From the NCBI GenBank assembly GCA_002887195.1, contig PJAB01000889.1, forward strand, positions 1-19,391: DNA of 19,391 nt, written 5' to 3'. Shown one piece after another: positions 1 to 5,819 of this stretch (its first letter is position 1; the number at the start of each line of letters is the position of its first letter). A program made the translations under genes and the position numbers. The notes under the pieces are model-generated. The model ran no database searches, had not been told where the DNA came from, and saw only the letters and a program-made list of their open reading frames with translations. Origin of the DNA: Chrysochromulina parva. Taxonomy: Eukaryota; Haptophyta; Prymnesiales; Chrysochromulinaceae.

Positions 1-1
1 C

Positions 2-238
2 CCACGCAGGTCCGAGGCAGTCGTTGCGGACAGCGCGGCCGTGCTGCCTGTTGGCCATCTGGCGCCTTATGTGCCATCCGGTGGCTTCTTTCATCGCAGT
101 GTGCGCCCGTTCGTCCCAGATTTCCCACGCGTGCCTTGCGCCCATTGTGACTTGCACCTCGTGTACCATGGGTCGGTATCGGATTCCCTCCTGAATCATC
201 TCGCTCACCCCGGTTGTACTGCTGGTACTGTGTCATAA
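2..238 (+). CDS. possible partial protein with BED/C2H2-like Cys-His pattern, cut by window edge
   Basis: This frame is open from the window edge to a TAA at 236-238, giving 78 residues. It has no ATG; the first possible alternative start is a GTG at 41. Near its end it contains CAHC, then about 16 residues, then LLNHLAHPGC. That spacing of two Cys, a leucine, a His and a terminal Cys is reminiscent of BED-type zinc fingers, which occur in hAT transposases and chromatin proteins. An open frame of this length is not remarkable in GC-rich DNA, so it may be spurious. If real, it is the C-terminal end of a gene lying mostly left of the window. From 239 to 317 there is only AT-richer spacer before the next gene's stop. 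Confidence 0.2.
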   Translation, partial: PRRSEAVVADSAAVLPVGHLAPYVPSGGFFHRSVRPFVPDFPRVPCAHCDLHLVYHGSVSDSLLNHLAHPGCTAGTVS

Positions 239-317
239 GTGGCCGCCGCACGCTCCCTAATAATACTCACAGCACACTGGATCTGTTATGTGTTAAAAAC
301 CACTGAGATACATTGAC

Positions 318-1970
318 TTAGTCCACAATCTGCTTTTTCGTTGGCCGCCTAACCACGATGACCTCTTCGTCCCTGTCCTCCTGGTCGTCGTTCGAGCGCG
401 ATCGCACCTCGACCTCGTCGTCGTCCGTCTTGGCGCCGGCCGACGCGCCGCCACGGAAGAGTCCACGGATCTTCCGTCGTGCCTTGCGCGGCAGCGTCCC
501 CTTTTTGCCCACGATGACCACCTCCGCCTCGCCGTCGCCGTCCTTATCCTGCTCGATTGAGTAGCCGTCCGTCACCTCCGCGGGCCTGGGCCCGCCGGAC
601 GGCACGCCCTTGAGCTTCATCGCCTCGGCGGCCATCCGCTCCCACTTCTCCTTGAGCGCGGAGATGACCAGGTCATCACCGCCCTCGCGCTGCATCCGGT
701 CGATCTTCGCCCTGAGTACATCCAATTCGGAAGGCGGCGCGCCACTCGCGCCACCCCGGGCGCCACCCCGGATGTCTGCCTGACGCCGCGCCTCCGCCTC
801 CGTGCGCTCACGGTCGCGCCGGCGCGCGTCATCATCTCGGACGCGCTTCATCCTCTCCTCGTGCTCGTGCCTGCGTCGCTCCTCATCGGCGTACGCCTGG
901 GCCTTCAGTTGTCGATCGACCTCCTCGAGCTGCGCTTCGAGCTTGGCCTTGACCACAGGGTTCTGATCCACGTCCGGCCCCGCCTCCTTGATCATGTTCG
1001 TGATCTCGTACAGCTTTTGGCGCATGGCCTCGGGTGCGCCGTTCGTACGTATAAGAAACTCTCCTTCTGCCAGCTTCATAGCGAGCTTCGTGATGCCCTT
1101 TGCCTTCTGGATGCCTTCCTCGATCCTCTTGAGCCGCTCCCGCTGGTTGAAGCTAATGTCGTCCACCTTGGCTTCGTAGAAGAGCTTCTCGGTCTGCGCG
1201 AGCATACTCATCATGTCATGAGGCGGCGATCTTGCAGCTAACCCCGCTTCGATTTTCTTGAGCATTTCTTCGAGCTGTCGAGGCGTGACTCTCGGACGCT
1301 TCGCCCACTCGGCCGCCTTCTGTGCGCGCTCGCGGTCCTCCTTGAGACTTGCCGCGCTGCGCACGGCGCGCGGCGGCGGCGACGGGGGGGGCGTGCCGAA
1401 CTCGTCTACCGCGTGTATCGTCGTTGTCAACTCGCCATTGTTCGACACCACCGTATTCGTCGAACGCTTGCCGTCGCTCTCGATCTTTGAGTCGCCGCCG
1501 TCCCCACCGGTCGCCACGGCCGTGGCAACGGAAGAGTCGACGACGATCACGTCGTCCGAGCCAGAGGTGGCCGCGGGCGCCGACGCATCTGAGGTCTTCA
1601 CCTGCACGACCTTTACGCTGATGCTGTCTTCGTCGCTGATGTCTTTGCTGTTGTCGTCGTCACTCACTTTCGTGCTCGAGGTGCTCGTGGTGTCGACGAC
1701 GACTACGTCGTCCGACGCTGCCGAACGGCGGTTTGCATCGGAAGCCACGGTCGCGCCCTGCATCACGACCGTCGCCGACCCGGCCCATGGCCGCCAGTAG
1801 AGCAGCATCACGATCACAAAGCCCGCAATCACAATCGGATTGGAGGCCGCTCGCTTGACACTGCCGACGACGTCGATCTTCGACAGGGGCCGAGGCTTGG
1901 CGGGCGTGCCCGAAATGAAGCCATCACCCTCGTCATCAAAGTCCTCCTCGTCTTGTGAGCGGTGTCGCAT
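318..1970 (-). CDS. single-pass membrane protein with coiled coil and repeated SUMO-interacting-like motifs, function unknown
   Basis: I chose the ATG at 1970 (550 residues); the frame stays open to a TTG at 2000, which is unlikely in a eukaryote. In order the protein has a short acidic N-terminus, one membrane segment (residues 44-59, rich in Ile/Val/Phe/Leu and ending YWRPW), and a Ser/Thr/Asp-rich low-complexity stretch to about residue 195. A PPPSPPP spacer follows, then a long charged, helical, coiled-coil-like region (about 205-410) rich in Glu, Arg, Lys and Gln. The C-terminus alternates basic and acidic patches. Four acidic-flanked hydrophobic cores recur: DDVVVVD (87-93), DDVIVVD (139-145), VVIVG (483-487) and EEVIVV (535-540). 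They resemble SUMO-interacting motifs. No enzyme domain is visible and I do not recognise the family. The membrane segment suggests anchoring in an ER or nuclear-envelope type membrane with the coiled coil on one side, but this is inference. Confidence 0.75.
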   Translation of the reverse strand: MRHRSQDEEDFDDEGDGFISGTPAKPRPLSKIDVVGSVKRAASNPIVIAGFVIVMLLYWRPWAGSATVVMQGATVASDANRRSAASDDVVVVDTTSTSSTKVSDDDNSKDISDEDSISVKVVQVKTSDASAPAATSGSDDVIVVDSSVATAVATGGDGGDSKIESDGKRSTNTVVSNNGELTTTIHAVDEFGTPPPSPPPRAVRSAASLKEDRERAQKAAEWAKRPRVTPRQLEEMLKKIEAGLAARSPPHDMMSMLAQTEKLFYEAKVDDISFNQRERLKRIEEGIQKAKGITKLAMKLAEGEFLIRTNGAPEAMRQKLYEITNMIKEAGPDVDQNPVVKAKLEAQLEEVDRQLKAQAYADEERRRHEHEERMKRVRDDDARRRDRERTEAEARRQADIRGGARGGASGAPPSELDVLRAKIDRMQREGGDDLVISALKEKWERMAAEAMKLKGVPSGGPRPAEVTDGYSIEQDKDGDGEAEVVIVGKKGTLPRKARRKIRGLFRGGASAGAKTDDDEVEVRSRSNDDQEDRDEEVIVVRRPTKKQIVD

Positions 1971-2089
1971 CTGTCCTCTGCTCGACCAAAGTCTCGTCAA
2001 TCGAAAAAATTCCTAAAACGGCTTCGAAAACTTTGATGCAGTCCGAGTCGTCGTTCGCGCTTGCTCACCCACTTGACACCCACTTCCGT

Positions 2090-2099
2090 GTACATGTAC
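2090..2099. promoter_or_regulatory. GTACATGTAC palindrome in the spacer between two minus-strand genes
   Basis: A perfect 10-bp palindrome lies in the 140-bp spacer (1971-2110). It is 120 bp upstream of the ATG of the membrane coiled-coil gene and just beyond the stop of the SET gene. The same 10-mer occurs at 3259-3268, upstream of the SET gene. Position and recurrence suggest a promoter or 3'-end signal; nothing else supports it. Confidence 0.3.
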
Positions 2100-2110
2100 G
2101 CGCTTACCTC

Positions 2111-3070
2111 TCATCCAGACAGACGTTCACCTCTCTGCTTGTAATGTTGGTACTCATCAGAGTCCGTGCCCAGACCGTGCAGAGCGCTCTCCGCCGCACG
2201 AGTAGCCCACATACTTGCCTGCCTCTGATCCCCGGCGAGGGCGAAGTAGGAGGATGCCATGTACAGTGTGTTCCAGTCCTCGCGTACCTCCTCTTGGGCC
2301 ATGAGCGAGAGACGCTCGGAGATCAGCCCGATCGCCCGTCGATCGCCCGCCCGAATCGTCGCCTCGAGGAGCCCAAAGATGACGCCGGTGCGTGAGCGCC
2401 GATGATCGCTCTGTGCGAGCGAGGCTCCCCGCAGATCACAGGTGGCGCACCGACATTCAAACCCGAGCTCGCCATGGCGTTGCGCCCTGCGCATGCCGCT
2501 CGCATTGTCCAAGTAGCTCACGCTGATCTCGACGCCAGGTGCGATGTCGTGGAGAGCGTAGATGACCTGAACACCCTGCTTAGCGTTCCACGAGGCATGC
2601 GCGTTGGGGCTACACGAGTGATTGAAGCGACAGGCGGATGCGTAGACGGCCTTGGTAGTCTCGAGAGAGTCCTCACCCACGCCACTCTGCCGATCGCGCG
2701 CCGCCTGCAAGGGCGAGGTGCATGGGTAAGCATTGGACAACCAGATCCCGTACACGGACTTGCTACCGACTCCGTGCATGGGGTTTTGGCACAGGCCGCT
2801 GTAAGTCGCATGGTCGGCTGGGGTGAGCGCATTGACGAGTGACACGAGGCCCGCGGTCGTCTTCTCGCCCGGATGCAGAGTCCATTGCACGAGCGGCGCC
2901 TCCGACAGGATGCACTCTCCTAGTTTGACTCCACGGATCGCAAAGGCACCCATGCCGCTGCCTACACTGGTTTCACGTATGACAAAAGGCTGGTTGAAGG
3001 ACCACTCTGTTCTTCCATCACGCTTGGTTGTCAGCCTGCAACCCCTGGCTGCCCAAATTGCTTCGTGCAT
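2111..3070 (-). CDS. SMYD-like SET-domain protein (probable protein-lysine methyltransferase)
   Basis: The protein has 319 residues from an ATG at 3070. Residues 30-60 give the SET entry motif, with GSGMGAFAIRGVKLGE followed by an SEAPL block. NHSCSPN at 150-156 is the hallmark SET motif that binds S-adenosylmethionine and forms the pseudoknot. GVEISVSYLD (179-188) supplies the catalytic-tyrosine strand. ECRCATC (Cys 206, 208, 211) matches the zinc-binding post-SET cysteines of SMYD proteins. The C-terminal 90 residues are helical and TPR-like. The family transfers methyl groups to lysines on histones or other proteins. The MYND zinc finger that splits the SET domain in animal SMYDs is not visible: the 90-135 region is short and has only scattered Cys. 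Substrate and location cannot be told. The gene runs in the same direction as the membrane coiled-coil gene, 140 bp away. Confidence 0.88.
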   Translation of the reverse strand: MHEAIWAARGCRLTTKRDGRTEWSFNQPFVIRETSVGSGMGAFAIRGVKLGECILSEAPLVQWTLHPGEKTTAGLVSLVNALTPADHATYSGLCQNPMHGVGSKSVYGIWLSNAYPCTSPLQAARDRQSGVGEDSLETTKAVYASACRFNHSCSPNAHASWNAKQGVQVIYALHDIAPGVEISVSYLDNASGMRRAQRHGELGFECRCATCDLRGASLAQSDHRRSRTGVIFGLLEATIRAGDRRAIGLISERLSLMAQEEVREDWNTLYMASSYFALAGDQRQASMWATRAAESALHGLGTDSDEYQHYKQRGERLSG

Positions 3071-3549
3071 TGATTGAAGACGTGGAAGGAAAACGCGATC
3101 ACACTCACGTACACACGATTAAGTAGCAAACTCGTCAAGACGCACGACCACAGGTTTGGATGAAGGAACACGCGGGGCAAGCGTGTGTCGTGTGAATAGA
3201 TTCAGAACTGGTCGACCGGTCCTTCTTATCGATGTGTTTTTCCAGCACCGACTTATGAGTACATGTACATGTAGTTGTAGAGACTGAGCCCGAATGGTCC
3301 GCGTCTCTGAACGCCGGTGTACGCATGCTTGCTCGTGTGAGGTGTAGGAAAACTTCGGAGATCGAGTCCTCGCAGAAACTGAGCGAGGCTTTTCGCGCAT
3401 TCCATCCATGCGGGTCCCCGCGGCTCCCGAGACAAACAAGGGACATGCGGTTCCCTCTAATGCTCCTGCAAGTGGCATCATCCTTGCAACTCGGGTTGAA
3501 GCCAGCTGTAACCATGCGCCTCATCAATACGCGCATCGGCATAACGCGC
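3071..3549. promoter_or_regulatory. divergent upstream region of the SET and PHAX genes
   Basis: This interval lies between two genes transcribed away from each other. It may carry both promoters if the PHAX gene starts at the ATG at 3550. It contains GTACATGTACATGTAG at 3259-3274, an extended copy of the palindrome at 2090. Overlapping open frames on the minus strand here have no domain signal, and I treat them as chance. The part from 3325 to 3549 is also in frame with the PHAX gene. Confidence 0.35.
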
Positions 3550-4161
3550 ATGACGCAGCAACACAATGATGGTGGAGATTGGCATGCGCAATGGCAGCAG
3601 CAGCAGCAGCAGGAGCAGCAGCATTGGGCTCACTTTCAGCAGCAGTGGTCTCAGCAGCAGCAGCACTGGCCTCAGCCGCCGCCGCCGCCGCCGCCGCCGC
3701 CGCAGCAGCAGCAGTGGTTTCCATCACCTGTTGACCAGAAGACCATTGAATACATTTCAGAGCGGCTTCAGGAGCCACAGTCCAGGATTGTGAGGGCTGT
3801 GGTCGAGTATTTGGGGACAGCGACTGCGTTCGACCTGCTCTCGCGCACAGAGCAGGTGCAGGCTCAAGGCGGCATGTCCGTCCCGGAGACAGGCCGGCCA
3901 CGCACGAGCGGAGGTATCTTCTTGCAGCTGCTCAAAATGGCGACTAACTTGCCACGCAACGCGCAGGATGCAGCCCTGCAGAAAATCAAGACCGAAGGCA
4001 AAAGTGTCCCGTCCTGGCTAAAGGCACAGCCGAAAGGCTTCCCACAGCAGGGCTACCCAACGCCGCAAGGAGCATACAAGCCCCCAGGCTATTCGTCGTT
4101 ACCTCTCTACATGTACCCACAACAGGGGTATTCGCCGTCAGGCGTGTCTCGCTGGTCTTGA
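3325..4161 (+). CDS. PHAX RNA-binding-domain protein with Gln/Pro-rich N-terminus
   Basis: Residues 127-222 match the PHAX RNA-binding domain: PVDQKTIEYISERLQEPQ, then RIVRAVVEYLG, VQAQGG (168-173), and RPRTSGGIFLQLLK (181-194). The last corresponds to the animal 'RRRTPGGVFLNLLK' signature. In animals PHAX bridges capped snRNA, the cap-binding complex and CRM1 during snRNA export; its RNA-binding domain contacts RNA directly. Residues 76-126 are a Gln/Trp/His stretch followed by nine prolines and four Gln. The tail (235-278) is Pro/Gln/Tyr/Gly-rich. No cap-binding-complex or CRM1-binding region is recognisable, so an export role is not shown. The first ATG is at 3325, but the ATG at 3550 (residue 76, MTQQHNDGG) just before the Gln tract is at least as likely. 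Residues 1-75 look non-conserved and could be 5' UTR. The product is probably nuclear. Confidence 0.85.
   Translation: MLARVRCRKTSEIESSQKLSEAFRAFHPCGSPRLPRQTRDMRFPLMLLQVASSLQLGLKPAVTMRLINTRIGITRMTQQHNDGGDWHAQWQQQQQQEQQHWAHFQQQWSQQQQHWPQPPPPPPPPPQQQQWFPSPVDQKTIEYISERLQEPQSRIVRAVVEYLGTATAFDLLSRTEQVQAQGGMSVPETGRPRTSGGIFLQLLKMATNLPRNAQDAALQKIKTEGKSVPSWLKAQPKGFPQQGYPTPQGAYKPPGYSSLPLYMYPQQGYSPSGVSRWS
3595..3714 (+). repeat. CAG and CCG triplet tracts inside the PHAX gene
   Basis: (CAG)6 at 3595-3612 is followed by GAG and two more CAG. Nine CCG triplets lie at 3676-3702 and four CAG at 3703-3714. They encode the Gln and Pro runs before the RNA-binding domain. Pure-codon tracts like these expand and contract by slippage, so length variation between strains is likely. 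Confidence 0.9.
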
Positions 4162-4636
4162 ACCTCAATCGATGATCAGATTGAGAGGGACGAATGCTGT
4201 GATTGGATGGGTTTGCCGCATGTGGGGTTTGCCGCAGCGCGCAATCCGTTAGCAATCCGCACACAACCGCCGGCAACCCGGCGGGAGGTTCGGTACAAAA
4301 GCGGTACAATCGTAGGGGACCGAGACGCGAGAGCGCGGTCAGAGAGAGAGAGACGAGAGAATTTAGAGTGCCGTGCCACGCACACGCCCTCCCCCTTTCT
4401 AGCGGTCCGACGGTCTGTCGAAATTGGAATGATAGTCCGTCGTCGGCGAGCGTCGCGAGTCTACAGTCTTCCCTCTTCCGTATGTCCTATGTCGTACGAC
4501 TATGCGCCGTTTCGCGTTTGAGGTGAGGTCGACCGCTTAACAAGGTCGAACGGAAAAGGTGACCTTTACAGCCATCAAAATGACCCCATGCAAATCATCT
4601 GATATGCAGAAGAAAGGCATCCTGCTGCCGTGCGCA
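4162..4636. other. convergent 3' spacer with two small hairpins and an AG tract; no gene seen
   Basis: This lies between the 3' ends of the PHAX and methyltransferase genes. A 7-bp stem (CTCAATC 4164-4170 with GATTGAG 4179-4185, 8-nt loop) starts 2 nt after the PHAX stop. A second, GC-only 7-bp stem (CCGCCGG 4267-4273 with CCGGCGG 4278-4284, loop CAAC) follows. Paired short direct repeats occur (gggtttgccgca twice near 4208-4240, agcaatccg twice near 4250). An AG dinucleotide tract lies at 4341-4353. The open frames here show no domain and I left them out. Confidence 0.5.
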
Positions 4637-5590
4637 CTAATCTGGTTTGAGATACACCACTTCCTTGCAATGACGGCACGCAGTGTGCCGTGCATGCCGG
4701 ACGAAAAGGTAGCCAGCGCGCGCCAGCGCGTTGCCAAGTGCCAGGATCTCCGCAGGGCTTTTCAAGCGACCAAACCAGGGCAGACCTGGCATCTGGGTCT
4801 GAAAATGCATTTCGACGGCCAGCTGTTGCGGCACTAGCGTCGGGTTGGTCGATACAATGTCTTGCAGAGTCGTCCACTCATAGCCCTCAGCATCCATCTT
4901 GAGGAGCGCGGGTGCAGTGGTCAGTCCAGCGAATTTCATGAGGTCCGAGTAGTTCCCAAATGCGGCTTGGGACAACCAAGCATCCTTCCACTGGCGGGAG
5001 TTCCACGTCTTTGGTACGTAGAGAAACTGTCCGCGACCTGCAGGCGGTCTTTGGCCTATGCACATACGATGCAACTGCACACGATCGCTGAGTGCCGGTG
5101 GCACTTGTACTGTGGCTGGGACCGTGCAGTCGAAGGTATGCACCCTGCAACTCGTTCGTGAGACAATGTCAGCCTCGAAGCTCCACTGGCCATTGCTGCC
5201 TATGGCAATTACCGTGCAGTTGGGCATTTTGCTCAAACCGCAAGTAATCTTGAATTCGGAATCCACCAGCTGTCTTTGCTGGCCTCTGAATCGCCGCTTC
5301 GCAGCCAGCTGTTTCTTGGACATGTACACGGGATCGGTTACAGTTCCGTAGATCTCCTCATCGATGCAGCGAGGGCCTACCGGGCCAAGGAGTAAGTCCC
5401 ATCGTGAGTTGTCCCGGCGTAGATGAAAATCCTCCTCATGCGTGAACTTGTCGAGCAGCTGTTGACCGACGAGGCTCTCGAGCTTGGAGGCTGCGTTGAA
5501 TTCCTTCTCGAGCAGTGCAGGTAGAGTTCGCTCCCATTCAACCCGCTTGAGGCGTGCTGCCTCGATGGCGCCGGACACAAAGTGATTCAT
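4637..5590 (-). CDS. METTL24/FkbM-like SAM-dependent methyltransferase
   Basis: I chose the ATG at 5590 (317 residues, beginning MNHFVSGAIEAARLKRVEW). The frame remains open to 6175, but that extension runs antisense through the start of the histidine-kinase gene and the promoter-like spacer. ATGs at 5674 and 5716 are alternatives. The SAM-binding motif is AIGSNGQWSFE (about 129-139). It is followed by CRVHTFDCT, where the Asp fits the ribose-binding acidic residue, and by LLKMDAEGYEW (about 230-239), typical of METTL24 and FkbM-type methyltransferases. 'HFQTQMP' follows on the next strand. These families methylate sugar hydroxyls or unknown acceptors; the substrate here cannot be told. No signal peptide or membrane anchor is visible with this start. 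It converges on the PHAX gene and diverges from the kinase gene. Confidence 0.8.
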   Translation of the reverse strand: MNHFVSGAIEAARLKRVEWERTLPALLEKEFNAASKLESLVGQQLLDKFTHEEDFHLRRDNSRWDLLLGPVGPRCIDEEIYGTVTDPVYMSKKQLAAKRRFRGQQRQLVDSEFKITCGLSKMPNCTVIAIGSNGQWSFEADIVSRTSCRVHTFDCTVPATVQVPPALSDRVQLHRMCIGQRPPAGRGQFLYVPKTWNSRQWKDAWLSQAAFGNYSDLMKFAGLTTAPALLKMDAEGYEWTTLQDIVSTNPTLVPQQLAVEMHFQTQMPGLPWFGRLKSPAEILALGNALARAGYLFVRHARHTACRHCKEVVYLKPD

Positions 5591-5819
5591 CGCAACCCAC
5601 ACTCGTTTGAGGCTGCGGGGGGCCGCGACGCGGCGTTTACCCGGTACCGGGTACCGTTTCAATAACGTTCGCATCCACTTACCGGTAAAAAGACACCGGG
5701 GGTTGCCGGTACACATACCGGTAAGGACAGGGTTCGTCAAATGTCGAATTTTCTCAAAAAAAAGGCGCACTTGATGAACCTCCTCATTTCCTTCTGATTT
5801 CCTACTGAACCAGATCGAA
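5591..5819. promoter_or_regulatory. putative bidirectional promoter between the methyltransferase and histidine-kinase genes
   Basis: Only 229 bp separate the chosen start codons of two divergent genes. The methyltransferase-proximal half holds a cluster of palindromic ACCGGT/GGTACC sites. The kinase-proximal half is AT-richer, with an A-run at 5756-5763, and ends directly before ATGATG at 5820. Confidence 0.5.
5638..5723. promoter_or_regulatory. cluster of ACCGGT-type palindromes
   Basis: A perfect 16-bp palindrome, TACCCGGTACCGGGTA, lies at 5638-5653. TTACCGGTAA, a 10-bp palindrome, lies at 5679-5688, and TACCGGTA at 5716-5723. A half-related GCCGGTAC sits at 5705-5712. The shared core is TACCGGTA with or without insertion. 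Repeated dyad sites in a divergent spacer fit binding sites for a dimeric transcription factor. Confidence 0.45.

Noticed and set aside
512..547. DKDGDGEAE in the membrane coiled-coil protein as an EF-hand
   Set aside because: The loop has Asp at positions 1, 3 and 5 and Gly at 6 but lacks the hydrophobic residue at 8 and the Glu at 12, and no flanking helices are evident.
861..1800. Plus-strand frames opposite the membrane coiled-coil gene
   Set aside because: They are the mirror of a strongly biased Glu/Lys/Arg coding sequence and give Leu/Ser-rich strings without domain features.
3119..3566. Small minus-strand frames upstream of the SET gene as a separate gene
   Set aside because: They overlap one another in two frames, show no recognisable motif and lie in the likely promoter interval.
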